Assembly (NCBI GenBank): GCA_020445745.1 | Contig: JAGRGB010000213.1 | Coordinates: forward strand, 1-45,363 | Direction: 5' to 3' | From: Rhodocyclaceae bacterium | GTDB taxonomy: Bacteria; Pseudomonadota; Gammaproteobacteria; Burkholderiales; Rhodocyclaceae | Length of the DNA stretch: 45,363 bases | Shown here: piece after piece, positions 10,657 through 19,336 of the stretch | Position numbering within the stretch: the stretch's first letter is position 1 | Layout: every line of letters begins with the position of its first letter | The notes under the pieces: generated by a model | The model's database searches: none | Seen by the model: the letters and a program-made list of their open reading frames with translations, nothing else | Told to the model about the DNA's origin: nothing | Position numbers and translations under genes: made by a program

Positions 10657-13244
10657 ACTACACATATCGAGGTGGCAAGAAACTGATGCTCGACAAGCGG
10701 CCCGACCAGTTCGTGGCCAGGGCACTGCCGGACGACCTGCGTACCCGGGGCATCGCGGCCGATGCCGAGCAGGTGTCGTCGGCGTCGTCGCGGGTCACCG
10801 CTTCGCCGGCCCAGCTCGAAACGCTGATGGCCCAGTCGCGCGCGCTGGCGCCAACCCACCACGCCTACACCGTGGCCGATTCGGGCCAGGACTTCCTGAT
10901 CACCGACCGCGTCTTCGTCACCTTCCGCGACGACCTGCCGGCCGAGGAGGTCGCCGCCTTCGCCGGGCGCTACGGCCTGATCCAGCGGGAGCGCTACTCG
11001 CCGCGCGAGTACCTGTTCCAGCTCAGCAACCACACCGGCATCAACCCGGTGAAGCTGGTGGTCCGCCTGAGCGAGGACGAACCGCTGGTGGAGATGGCCG
11101 AGAACGACCTCAACTACGTAGTCGCCAAGCAGGCCTTCGTGCCGCCGACCGACCCCGAGTACCGGGGCCAGTGGCACCTGCACGGCCATGTCAGCCATCC
11201 GGAGGTGGACCCGCGGGCGAACGCGCGCTGCGAAGCGGCCTGGCGCCTGCTCGACGGCTTCGGCGACGCGGGCATCGTGGTCGGTGTCACCGACGACGGC
11301 TGCAAGCTGGACCACTCCGACTTCGACTCGCCCGGCAAGTTCGCCGCCTGGGGCTATTTCCGCGGCACGCGGCTGGTGACCAGCAACGACGCCGACGCCG
11401 AGCCGGCCGGGATGTACCAGGCCGGCGCCAACCACGGCACCTCGTGCGCCGGCGTGATCGCCGGCGAGTCCGACGCGCGGCTGGTGGTCGGTGCCGCGCC
11501 CGGTTGCCGCCTGCTGCCGGTCAAGTGGGAATCCCAGGGCCCGTCGCTGCTGATCAACGACTCGAAGATGCTGTCCGCGCTCGGCTTCGTCGCCGACAAG
11601 GTGGACATCCTGTCCAACTCCTGGGGTGCGGTGCCGGTGTTCCTGTTCGCCGGCCCGGTGATCAACCGCATCCGCCAGCTCGCTGTCGACGGCGGGCGTC
11701 GGCGCAGCGGCATCCTGTTCCTGTGGGCGGCCGGCAACGACAACTGCCCGATCCTGCACGACGCCACGGTGGACGTGCCCTACACCCATGGCTGGCAGGA
11801 GGTCGCCGGGGGCTGGCAATGGGCTGGGCCGAGCACCACCCGCCACTTCGACAACAACCTGGTGGACATCCCCGGCGTGATGCATGTCGCCGCGCTGGCC
11901 AGCACCGCGCGGCGCAGCCACTACTCGAACTACGGCACCGGCATCGACCTGTGCGCGCCCTCGTCCAACAGCCACGCCTATTTCCGGATGACGGTGGCGG
12001 GCCTCGGCATCACCACCGCGACCGGAGCGTCCGGCGGGCTGACCCACGAGTTCGGCGGCACCTCCAGCGCGACGCCGCTGGTGGCCGGCATCGCCGCGCT
12101 GGTGCTGTCGGCCAATCCGGGCCTGTCGGCGCTCGAGCTCGCGTCCGTGCTGCGCCGTACCGCGGCGAAGGACCTGGACACCACGCCCTATCCGCGAACA
12201 CCACCCGCCGACTTCGATCGGGACACCCGCTGGGACGTGTCGCCGGCGGCGCCGTTCGACGACGGCCGGTTCCAGGACCTCGGCCTGGCCGACGGCAGCT
12301 GGAGCCCGTGGTTCGGCCACGGCCGTGTGGACGCCGAGCAGGCGGTGGCGTTCGCGAAGGGCCAGGTGGCGCCACCGGTCGAGCTGGGCGACCTGTTCGC
12401 GTCGAACCCCGGCAGCCGGATCCCGGACAATCGCGAAGGCGGCATCCGCGATCGCATCACGGTGGCGAGGAGCGGCCGCCTGGACTTCATCCAGGTTTCG
12501 GTGGACATCCGCCATAGCTATGTCGGCGACCTGGTGGTGACGCTGATCGCCCCGTCCGGCCGACAGGCCGTGCTGCACCAGCGCGCCGGTGGCGGCCGCG
12601 ACGACCTCGCCCAGACCTGGGACAGCAGCTCGCTGGCCGCGCTGCGAGCCTTCGACGGCGAGCGCGCCGACGGCGAGTGGATGCTGTGGGTGCAGGACCT
12701 GGCGGCGGCCGACGTCGGGCGCCTCGAATCGTGGTCGCTGCGCCTCGGCATCGCCGCGCTGCCGCCGCAGGTCGATGCCGAGGAGGCGCCGGGCGTGATG
12801 ATTCCGGACAACCAGCCGGCCGGCATCGAGCGCGTGCTGCGGTTCACGGAGGCCGGCACCCTCGCCGCGATCGGTGTCGAGGTGGACATCAGCCACAGCT
12901 ACATCGGCGATCTGCGGGTAAGCCTGGCGTCGCCGGCCGGCACCGAGGTCGTGCTCCACGGGCGCACCGGCGGCAGCACCGACAACCTGCAGGCGAGCTG
13001 GGATTCCGACACCGTCGCGGCGCTCGCCGCGTTCCATGGCGAAGCCGTCGCCGGCGACTGGGCCCTGCGGGTGCAGGATCTGGCCGCCCGCGACGTCGGC
13101 AAGCTCAACCGCTGGCGGCTGTCCTGCCGCCTGCAGCCGGCCGCCGTCACCGCCAAGCCGCGCAAGGCGCAGAAGGGCAAGGCCGCCGCCGGCAAGGCCA
13201 AGCCGAAGAGCAAGGCCGCCACCAGCCGGAGCGCGGCACGATGA
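10653..13244 (+). CDS. S8 subtilase with two P/homoB domains
   Basis: An 863-aa serine protease. An N-terminal region resembling an inhibitory propeptide (VFVTFRDDLPAEEVAAFAG, about 87-155) precedes the catalytic domain. Catalytic residues are D214 (GVTDDG), H261 (NHGTSCAG) and S471 (GGTSSATP), with the oxyanion N362 in AAGNDN. Two C-terminal P-domain repeats (SYVGDLVVTLIAPSG near 630 and SYIGDLRVSLASPAG near 755) stabilise proprotein-convertase-type proteases. The tail is Lys/Ala-rich. There is no signal peptide, so it is probably not Sec-exported. Inside this operon it may be a second payload, or it may process particle proteins. Start and stop overlap both neighbours (ATGA). Confidence 0.9.
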   Translation: MNYTYRGGKKLMLDKRPDQFVARALPDDLRTRGIAADAEQVSSASSRVTASPAQLETLMAQSRALAPTHHAYTVADSGQDFLITDRVFVTFRDDLPAEEVAAFAGRYGLIQRERYSPREYLFQLSNHTGINPVKLVVRLSEDEPLVEMAENDLNYVVAKQAFVPPTDPEYRGQWHLHGHVSHPEVDPRANARCEAAWRLLDGFGDAGIVVGVTDDGCKLDHSDFDSPGKFAAWGYFRGTRLVTSNDADAEPAGMYQAGANHGTSCAGVIAGESDARLVVGAAPGCRLLPVKWESQGPSLLINDSKMLSALGFVADKVDILSNSWGAVPVFLFAGPVINRIRQLAVDGGRRRSGILFLWAAGNDNCPILHDATVDVPYTHGWQEVAGGWQWAGPSTTRHFDNNLVDIPGVMHVAALASTARRSHYSNYGTGIDLCAPSSNSHAYFRMTVAGLGITTATGASGGLTHEFGGTSSATPLVAGIAALVLSANPGLSALELASVLRRTAAKDLDTTPYPRTPPADFDRDTRWDVSPAAPFDDGRFQDLGLADGSWSPWFGHGRVDAEQAVAFAKGQVAPPVELGDLFASNPGSRIPDNREGGIRDRITVARSGRLDFIQVSVDIRHSYVGDLVVTLIAPSGRQAVLHQRAGGGRDDLAQTWDSSSLAALRAFDGERADGEWMLWVQDLAAADVGRLESWSLRLGIAALPPQVDAEEAPGVMIPDNQPAGIERVLRFTEAGTLAAIGVEVDISHSYIGDLRVSLASPAGTEVVLHGRTGGSTDNLQASWDSDTVAALAAFHGEAVAGDWALRVQDLAARDVGKLNRWRLSCRLQPAAVTAKPRKAQKGKAAAGKAKPKSKAATSRSAAR

Positions 13245-13321
13245 GCACCGCCGCCCGCCGAACGGCGCGGCCGGACACGGCCGGCCCCGGCCGGTCGCGC
13301 GGCGAGCGGGAGCGGCGGTGA
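13241..13321 (+). CDS. 26-aa mini-ORF coupling subtilase and Afp7-like gene
   Basis: An ATGA overlap with the subtilase stop opens a 26-codon frame, MSTAARRTARPDTAG to GERERR. Its TGA overlaps the GTG of the next gene at 13318 (GTGA). It exactly spans the gap, like the mini-ORFs at 4563 and 13971. The peptide is Arg-rich with no domain. A translational-coupling role is inferred from the overlaps. Confidence 0.4.
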   Translation: MSTAARRTARPDTAGPGRSRGERERR

Positions 13322-13974
13322 GCACCTTCCCCAACTCGCCCCGCCTGGTCAAGGCCGGCCTGGTGCTGATCGACCCGCAGTCGGCCCAGGTGCGCCGGGT
13401 GATCGCGCTGCAGTACAACCCGGACAGCCTGACCCGGAGCCTGCAGGTCCAGGGCACCGGCGACGCCGCCGAGCGCTCCGAGGCGCTGCGCCTGAAGGGG
13501 CCGGCGGTCGAGTCGATCAAGCTCGAGGCCGAGATCGACGCCGCCGACCAGCTCGAATTCCCGGACCAGCACCGGGTCGCGGTCGAGGTCGGCGTCGCCC
13601 CGCAACTGGCGGTGCTCGAGGCGCTGGTCAATCCCGCGGCGGCCGATCTGCTGGCCGGCAAGGCGCTGGCCGCCGCCGGCACGCTGGAGATCGCGCCGAT
13701 GGAGTCGGCGCTGGTGCTGCTGGTGTGGGGTGCCCAGCGCATCGCGCCGGTGCGGGTCACCGACTTCTCGATCACCGAGGAGGCCTTCGACCCGGCGCTG
13801 AACCCGATCCGCGCCAAGGTCAGCCTCGGCCTGCGGGTGCTGTCGGTGGACGACCTCGGTTTCGATCACAAGGGCGGCGCGCTGTTCATGGCGTATCTGC
13901 AATCCCGCGAGAAGCTGGCCGCGCGTGCCGCGACGGTCGGCTTCGATGCCCTCGGCATCGGTGGCATCCCGTGA
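13318..13974 (+). CDS. Afp7-like tube initiator (CIS tube protein)
   Basis: A 218-aa protein in the CIS_tube family. VIALQYNPDSLTRSLQV near residue 28 and EVGVAPQLAVLEALV near 90 are typical, as is the end FDPALNPIRAKVSLGLRVL. In Afp and PVC the equivalent protein links the first tube ring to the spike hub. The GTG start overlaps the mini-ORF stop. An upstream extension in the same frame exists but would overlap the subtilase gene heavily and lacks the family N-terminus. It leads the baseplate half of the operon. Confidence 0.82.
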   Translation: MSTFPNSPRLVKAGLVLIDPQSAQVRRVIALQYNPDSLTRSLQVQGTGDAAERSEALRLKGPAVESIKLEAEIDAADQLEFPDQHRVAVEVGVAPQLAVLEALVNPAAADLLAGKALAAAGTLEIAPMESALVLLVWGAQRIAPVRVTDFSITEEAFDPALNPIRAKVSLGLRVLSVDDLGFDHKGGALFMAYLQSREKLAARAATVGFDALGIGGIP

Positions 13975-14057
13975 GCGCGCCCACCACAGCGGCCGCCGCA
14001 TCGATCGGCTCGCCATCGGCGCGGCTACCGGGCAGCGACAAGGAGGACGGGCGATGA
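13971..14057 (+). CDS. 28-aa mini-ORF coupling Afp7-like and LysM-like genes
   Basis: A GTG in the previous stop (GTGA at 13971) opens a 28-codon frame, VSAPTTAAAASIG to GSDKEDGR. Its TGA overlaps the ATG at 14054 (ATGA). The frame also contains the ribosome site AAGGAGG for the next gene, so the gap may be mainly a leader. It is the third mini-ORF of almost equal length with double overlaps in this operon. Confidence 0.38.
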   Translation: MSAPTTAAAASIGSPSARLPGSDKEDGR

Positions 14058-14416
14058 CCGATCCGCTCAAGGCATTCCTGCAGGCGACCGCGCTGGACAC
14101 CCCCGCGTTCGCCGCCGACAGCCGCTACCACGGCCTCGACATCGCCCAATGGACGCGGCCCGACGGCGAGGCGGTGCCCTACGTGCGCCGACGATTCGTG
14201 CCGCCGCCGGAGCGCTTCGCGACCTTCGCCGAACATCGGGTGGCCAGCGGCGACCGTGTGGACAACCTGGCGGCGAAATATCTCGGCGATCCGCAGCAGT
14301 ACTGGCGCATCTGCGACGCCAACGGGGCGATCCGCCCGGACGAGCTGGTGGACAGCCCGGGCCGCCGGCTGCTGATCGGCGTGCCCGAGGGCAGCCGCGG
14401 AGGCCGGGATGGCTAG
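14054..14416 (+). CDS. LysM-like baseplate protein (gp53-type)
   Basis: A 120-aa protein. The C-terminal half has a LysM-like fold signature: HRVASGDRVDNLAAKYLGD, then QYWRICDANG and a final RRLLIGVP. Phage gp53-type and eCIS baseplate proteins of this size bridge the tube initiator and the hub. AAGGAGG lies 7 bases before the ATG at 14054. A longer in-frame start at 13925 would run antiparallel to nothing but would overlap the Afp7-like gene, so I reject it. The stop overlaps the hub start by 8 bases. Confidence 0.8.
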   Translation: MTDPLKAFLQATALDTPAFAADSRYHGLDIAQWTRPDGEAVPYVRRRFVPPPERFATFAEHRVASGDRVDNLAAKYLGDPQQYWRICDANGAIRPDELVDSPGRRLLIGVPEGSRGGRDG

Positions 14417-15551
14417 CGGGCCGCTGCATCTGACGGTGCTGATCGGGCCGGTGGTGCCGATGGCGGTGCCGGCGCTGCTGATCGACGCCCTCGACGAGGC
14501 CACGGTGACCCACGCCGCCGGCGCGGTCAGCGGCTTCCAGCTGCGTTTCCGGGTCAGCAGCAAGTCGCAGCTGAACACCCTGTTCCTGATCACCGTCGGC
14601 CAGAACGCCTCGCTCGGCACGCCGCCGCTGCGGGTGGTGCTGATCGTCACGCTGGGCGGCCGCCCGCAGCCGCTGTTCGACGGCGTCGTCACCAACGTCG
14701 AGGTGCAGACCGGGGAGAACGGACAGCCGGGCAGCATCACCGTCACCGGCGAGGACCTGACCCGGGTGATGGACCTGATCGATTTCTCCGGCACGCCCTA
14801 CCCGGCGATGCCGATCGAGGCACGCGTCGCGCTGATCTGCGGCAAGTATGCGGCCTTCGGCATCATCCCGCTGCCGGTGCCGCCCCTGTTCCCAGACGTG
14901 CCGATCCCGGTCGAGCGCATCCCCGCGCAGCAGGGCACCGACCTGGCCTACCTGCGCCAGCTCGCCGACGAGGTCGGCCACGTCTTCTACATCGAGCCCG
15001 GCGAGGCGCCACTGACCAACATCGCCTACTTCGGCCCGGAGATCAAGGTCGGGCCGCCACAGCCGGCGCTCAACATCGACATGGACGCCCACACCAACGT
15101 CGAGTCGCTGAACTTCAGTTTCGATCCGGGCAAGGGGGTGCTGCCGGTGGTGTTCATCCAGAACCCGCTGACCCGGGCGCCGATCCCGATCCCGATCCCC
15201 GACCTCAATCCGCTGCAGCCGCCGCTGGGCGTGCTGCCTGCGCCGATCGCGCGGCTCAAGATGATGAAGGACACGGCCAAGATGAATGCCATGCAGGCGA
15301 TCTCGAAGGGGCTGGCCGAGGCCGGCAAGTCGCAGGACGCGGTCACCGCCAGCGGCAGCCTCGACGTGCTGCGCTACGGCCGGCTGCTGAAGGCGCGCCG
15401 GCTGGTCGGCGTGCGCGGCGCCGGCATCGCCTACGACGGGCTCTACTACGTCGCCAGCGTCACCAGCACGATCCGGCGCGGCGAGTTCCGGCAGAGCTTC
15501 AGCCTGACCCGCAACGGCCTGATCTCGATCACGCCGACGGTGCCGGCATGA
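14409..15551 (+). CDS. spike hub protein (gp27 / late control D type)
   Basis: A 380-aa protein resembling phage late-control gene D/gp27, the trimeric hub that adapts the six-fold tube to the three-fold spike. Supporting segments are LFDGVVTNVEVQTGENG near 95, ITVTGEDLTRVMDLID near 112 and YLRQLADEVGHVFYIEPG near 180, then the C-terminal YVASVTSTIRRGEFRQSFSLTRNG. In Afp8 and VgrG the hub and the OB-fold spike are one chain. Here they are split between this gene and the next. Confidence 0.85.
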   Translation: MASGPLHLTVLIGPVVPMAVPALLIDALDEATVTHAAGAVSGFQLRFRVSSKSQLNTLFLITVGQNASLGTPPLRVVLIVTLGGRPQPLFDGVVTNVEVQTGENGQPGSITVTGEDLTRVMDLIDFSGTPYPAMPIEARVALICGKYAAFGIIPLPVPPLFPDVPIPVERIPAQQGTDLAYLRQLADEVGHVFYIEPGEAPLTNIAYFGPEIKVGPPQPALNIDMDAHTNVESLNFSFDPGKGVLPVVFIQNPLTRAPIPIPIPDLNPLQPPLGVLPAPIARLKMMKDTAKMNAMQAISKGLAEAGKSQDAVTASGSLDVLRYGRLLKARRLVGVRGAGIAYDGLYYVASVTSTIRRGEFRQSFSLTRNGLISITPTVPA

Positions 15552-15564
15552 GGAGGCGGTGCCC

Positions 15565-16074
15565 ATGAGCGAAAAATACTTCGGCAAGTACCGCGGCGTG
15601 GTGCTCAACAACGTCGACCCGATGCAGCAGGGCCGGCTGCAGGTGCAGGTGCCCGACGTCGCCGGGCTGGTGCCGGCGAGCTGGGCGATGCCCTGCGTGC
15701 CGCTGGCGGGCCTGCAGAACGGCATGGTGGCGCTGCCGGTGATCGGCTCCGGGGTGTGGATCGAGTTCGAGCAGGGCAACCCCGACCATCCGATCTGGGT
15801 CGGCTGCTTCTGGGGCAGCGCCGCCGAGGTACCGGCCCTGGCCCGCGCGACGCCGCCGGGCACGGCCGCGATCACGCTGCAGACGCCGCTGCAGAACGGC
15901 CTGACGATATCGGATCTGCCGGGCCCGTCGGGCGGCATCATGCTGAAGAGCGCCGGCGGCGCGACGCTGATCGTCAACGACACCGGCATCTACATCCAGA
16001 ACGGCCGCGGTGCCGCGATCACCCTGGTCGGGCCGACCGTGGACGTCAATGCCGGCGCCCTGACGGTGGTGTAG
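15565..16074 (+). CDS. gp5/VgrG-type OB-fold spike protein
   Basis: A 169-aa spike protein. The N-terminal OB fold (YFGKYRGVVLNNVDPMQQGR, then MVALPVIGSGVWIEFEQGN and HPIWVGCFWG) matches the base of gp5/VgrG. A short beta-strand tail follows (GGIMLKSAGGATLIVND, ending TVDVNAGALTVV) that would trimerise into a stubby needle. The ATG at 15565 has AGGAGGCGG upstream. A 6-codon frame (15548-15568) overlaps both the previous stop and this start, but it is too short to call a gene. Confidence 0.9.
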   Translation: MSEKYFGKYRGVVLNNVDPMQQGRLQVQVPDVAGLVPASWAMPCVPLAGLQNGMVALPVIGSGVWIEFEQGNPDHPIWVGCFWGSAAEVPALARATPPGTAAITLQTPLQNGLTISDLPGPSGGIMLKSAGGATLIVNDTGIYIQNGRGAAITLVGPTVDVNAGALTVV

Positions 16075-16095
16075 GCGGAGCGAGGAGAAACGATC

Positions 16096-16416
16096 ATGCC
16101 CGGTCCCCTGCTCCACCTCGGCGCCACCGTGATGTGCAGCCACGGCGGCAGCGCGACGCCCACCGCGCCGAACCCGAGGGTGCTGGTCGGTGGCCAGCCG
16201 ACCGCGGTGATCAGCGCGCCGTGGGTGGTGGCCGGCTGTCCGTTCAACGTCTCCGGCAGCCCGGTGCCCTGCGTCACCGGGCAATGGGTCACCGCAGCCT
16301 TGCGGCTCAGCTCGGGCGGCCAGCCGCTGGTGCTGATGGACAGCCAGTCGGTGTGCACCCCGAACGGCACGCCGATGATGCCGGTGCAGGCCCAGACGCG
16401 GGTGATCGGGAGCTGA
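16096..16416 (+). CDS. PAAR-like spike tip protein
   Basis: A 106-aa protein with the start MPGPLLHLGATVMCSHGG and repeated Pro-Asn-Pro and Gly turns typical of PAAR-like tips that sharpen the spike. Four Cys (about positions 14, 48, 59 and 87) replace the His/Cys zinc set of classical PAAR proteins, and disulfides or zinc could hold the cone. A GAGGAG ribosome site lies 9 bases before the ATG. It sits directly between the spike and gp25 genes, the usual order. Confidence 0.85.
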   Translation: MPGPLLHLGATVMCSHGGSATPTAPNPRVLVGGQPTAVISAPWVVAGCPFNVSGSPVPCVTGQWVTAALRLSSGGQPLVLMDSQSVCTPNGTPMMPVQAQTRVIGS

Positions 16417-16418
16417 GC

Positions 16419-16787
16419 ATGAACACACGGGTGCATTTCCCCTTCCAGTTCGACGGCCGCGGCCGGACCCGCGACGACGACGAGGATCTGTGGATCCGCG
16501 GCCTGATCGAGCAGGTGCTGTTCACCGCGCCGGGCGAACGGGTGATGCGGCCGGATTTCGGCAGCGGGCTGCGGGAATTGGTATTTGCACCAAACAGCCC
16601 GGAGCTGGCGGCGACCACCCAGTTCCTGGTCCAGGGCGCGCTGCAGCAGTGGCTGGCCGACCTGATCACGGTCGAGGCGGTCAAGGTCTCGGCCGAGGAT
16701 TCCCGGCTGTCGGTCAGCGTCCAGTACGTCGTGCGGCGCACCGACATGCGCCGCGTCGAACGCTTCGTGCGAGGGGGTGGCGGATGA
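16419..16787 (+). CDS. baseplate wedge protein gp25-like
   Basis: A 122-aa gp25/W-family protein (Afp9-like) that nucleates the sheath at the baseplate. The family core is clear: GLIEQVLFTAPGERVMRPDF, then SGLRELVFAPNSPE and the strand EDSRLSVSVQYVVRRT. The ATG at 16419 lies 2 bases after the PAAR stop. The in-frame upstream extension to 15756 is a shadow of the spike gene. The stop overlaps the next start (ATGA). Confidence 0.93.
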   Translation: MNTRVHFPFQFDGRGRTRDDDEDLWIRGLIEQVLFTAPGERVMRPDFGSGLRELVFAPNSPELAATTQFLVQGALQQWLADLITVEAVKVSAEDSRLSVSVQYVVRRTDMRRVERFVRGGGG

Positions 16788-19336
16788 TCTACCGTTGTTG
16801 CGACGAGCATCGCCGCGCGCGAGTGGACGCCCACCCGCTGCTCAACGGCATCGACTGGCTCGAAGTGCTGGATGCCGACGCGCCGGCCGGCAGCCCACGC
16901 CAGCAGACCCTGCTGCTGCGGCTGCTGAAGGCGGTGCCGCCGGCGCTGGCCGTCGACAACCTGCGCATCGAGGGCGGCGAACGCATCCGCGGCATCGGCA
17001 TCGAGTGGATCGCGCCGGCCGCTTCGCCGCCGCCCCAGGCGAGCGCCGTCGAGGCTGCGCTGTTCGCCGCGCTGCCCGAGGCCGACCACGTGCTGGTGGT
17101 GCGTACCGACCAGGCCGGTGACCACTCGACCTACACGCTGCGCCTGACCGCGGCCGGCAGCGACACGCTGCCCCCCGGTGATTTCGATCCGCGGCTGTCC
17201 GCCGTCGACTTCGCGTTCAAGGTCGAGTGCCCCAGCGACTTCGACTGCGCGCCACGGCGCGACTGCCCGAGCGGGCCCTCGCCCCAGCCCGATCTCAACT
17301 ATCTCGCGCGCGACTACGAGAGCCTGCGCCGGCTGGTGATCGACCGGCTGTCCACGCTGATGCCCGGCTGGTCCGACCGCAGCCCGGCCGACCTGGCGAC
17401 CACCCTGGCCGAATGGATCGCCTACGTCGGCGATCTCCAGCACTACCAGCTCGACGCCGTCGCCAGCGAGGCCTACCTCGCCACCGCCCGCCGTCGCACC
17501 AGCCTGCGCCGCCATGCGCTGCTGGTCGATTACTTCCTGCACGAAGGCTGCAACGCCCGCGCCTGGCTGCAATTGACGGTCAGCGGCGGGCCGGTCGCGC
17601 TGCCGGCGGGGATCCGCTTCCTGACCCGGGTGCCCGGCGTGCCGGCGCGCATCACGCCGGACTCGGCGGAGGAGCGCAGCGCGCTGGCGGCGGCGCCGCA
17701 GGTGTTCGAACCGATGCACGGGGCGACCCTGCGCGAGGCCCACAACCGCTTCGAATTCCATACCTGGAGCGACGAGCGCTGCTGCCTGCCGGCCGGCGCC
17801 ACCGGCGCGACCCTGGCAGGCAGTCATGCGAATCTGGCTCCCGGCGACGTGATCATCCTCGAGGAGGCCTTCGGCCCGCTGACCGGCATCGCCGGCGACG
17901 CCGACCCCGCCCACCGTCATGTCGTGCGCCTGACCGAAGTGGCGCCCGGCACCGATCCGCTCGACGGCACCGAGATCACCGACATCACCTGGCACCCCGA
18001 CGACGCCCTGCCCTTCCCGCTGTGCATCTCCAGCGTCACCGACGACGCCCATGGCAGCCGGCCGATAGACGGCGTCAGCATTGCGCGCGGCAACGTCGTG
18101 CTGGTCGACCACGGCCGCAGCCTCGACGAAGCCCTCGGCGAGGTGCCGGCGGCGCGGCTCGCCTGGCCGCCGGCCGACGATGGCGGCTGCGACCGCGCTG
18201 CGCCCGAACCGCTGCCGCCGCGCTTCCGCCCGCAACTCGGCGACGGACCGCTGACCCGCCAGGGTACGGTCATCCGCCGCGTGGTCGAGCATGGCGCGGC
18301 CCGCAGCGAAAGGGTGCCGTTCGACGCGATGGCGTCCGCCACGGCCGCGATGCGGTGGCGAAGCGCCGACGCGCTGCCGGCGATCACGCTGGAGAGCCGC
18401 CAGGGCTCGCTGGTGGAGGCCTGGTCGGCGCGCCGCGACCTGCTGGACAGCCGCGGCAGCGACACCCATTTCGTCGTCGAGACCGAACACGACGGCAGCG
18501 TGCGGCTGCGTTTCGGTGACGACGTCCATGGCCGCCGCCCCGACCGCGGCACCACCTTCAGCGCCCGCTATCGGGTCGGCAACGGGGCGGAGGGCAACGT
18601 CGGCGCCGCAGCGATCGCCCACGCGATCACCGCCGAGGCGGCGATCGCGGCGGTCGCCAATCCGCTGCCGGCCGCCGGCGGCGTGGCGCCGGAGTCTGCC
18701 GCGCAGCTTCGCCGGCGCGCGCCCCAGGCCTTCCGCACCCAGCAGCGGGCGGTCACGCCGGCCGACTACGCCGAGGTCACCGAGCGCCTCGACGGCGTGC
18801 AGCGCGCGGCGGCCGGCCTGCGCTGGACCGGCAGCTGGCACACGGTCTTCGTCACCGTCGATCGCGTCGGCGGGCGGCCGGTGGACGAAGCGTTCGCGGC
18901 GGACACGGTCGCGACCCTCGACCGCTACCGCATGGCCGGCCACGACGTCGTCCTGCGCGAGCCGGTGCACGTGTCGCTGGAGATCGACTTGCTGGTCTGC
19001 GTCGACGACGGCCACTTCCGCAGCGACGTGCGGCGCGGGCTGCGCGACGCGCTGTCGAGCGGCGTGCGGGCCGACGGCACCCCGGGCCTCTTCCACCCGG
19101 ACAATTTCAGCTTCGGCCAGACCGTATACCTGAGCCCGCTGTACGCCGCGGCGCGGCGCGTGCCCGGCGTCGTGTCGGTGCAGGTGACCCGCTTCGGGCG
19201 CCAGGGCGACGACGATCCCAAGCCGCTGGCCGACGGCGCCCTCGGCCTCGGCACGCTGGAGATCGCGCGGCTCGACAACGACCCGAACTTTCCCGAACAC
19301 GGCGTGCTGCGCCTCGATCTGCACGGAGGCAAATGA
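16784..19336 (+). CDS. baseplate J-like wedge protein 1 (Afp11-like)
   Basis: An 850-aa putative baseplate assembly protein (TIGR02243/gp6-like), a main wedge component. It begins with a Cys-containing N-terminus (MIYRCCDEHRR). The diagnostic segment DLNYLARDYESLRRLVIDRL near 170 is followed by AEWIAYVGDLQHYQLDAVAS. The C-terminal J core has VRLRFGDDVHGRRP, the AVTPADYAEVTERLDGVQRA motif and a final LYAAARRVPGVVSVQV. Start and stop overlap both neighbours (ATGA at 16784; ATGATG at 19333). Another baseplate-J protein follows, as in Afp11/Afp12 pairs. Confidence 0.92.
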   Translation: MIYRCCDEHRRARVDAHPLLNGIDWLEVLDADAPAGSPRQQTLLLRLLKAVPPALAVDNLRIEGGERIRGIGIEWIAPAASPPPQASAVEAALFAALPEADHVLVVRTDQAGDHSTYTLRLTAAGSDTLPPGDFDPRLSAVDFAFKVECPSDFDCAPRRDCPSGPSPQPDLNYLARDYESLRRLVIDRLSTLMPGWSDRSPADLATTLAEWIAYVGDLQHYQLDAVASEAYLATARRRTSLRRHALLVDYFLHEGCNARAWLQLTVSGGPVALPAGIRFLTRVPGVPARITPDSAEERSALAAAPQVFEPMHGATLREAHNRFEFHTWSDERCCLPAGATGATLAGSHANLAPGDVIILEEAFGPLTGIAGDADPAHRHVVRLTEVAPGTDPLDGTEITDITWHPDDALPFPLCISSVTDDAHGSRPIDGVSIARGNVVLVDHGRSLDEALGEVPAARLAWPPADDGGCDRAAPEPLPPRFRPQLGDGPLTRQGTVIRRVVEHGAARSERVPFDAMASATAAMRWRSADALPAITLESRQGSLVEAWSARRDLLDSRGSDTHFVVETEHDGSVRLRFGDDVHGRRPDRGTTFSARYRVGNGAEGNVGAAAIAHAITAEAAIAAVANPLPAAGGVAPESAAQLRRRAPQAFRTQQRAVTPADYAEVTERLDGVQRAAAGLRWTGSWHTVFVTVDRVGGRPVDEAFAADTVATLDRYRMAGHDVVLREPVHVSLEIDLLVCVDDGHFRSDVRRGLRDALSSGVRADGTPGLFHPDNFSFGQTVYLSPLYAAARRVPGVVSVQVTRFGRQGDDDPKPLADGALGLGTLEIARLDNDPNFPEHGVLRLDLHGGK

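Noticed and set aside
15548-15568. 6-codon mini-ORF before the spike gene
   Set aside because: Although it has the same double overlap as the longer mini-ORFs, it is short enough to arise by chance and contains the ribosome site of the next gene.
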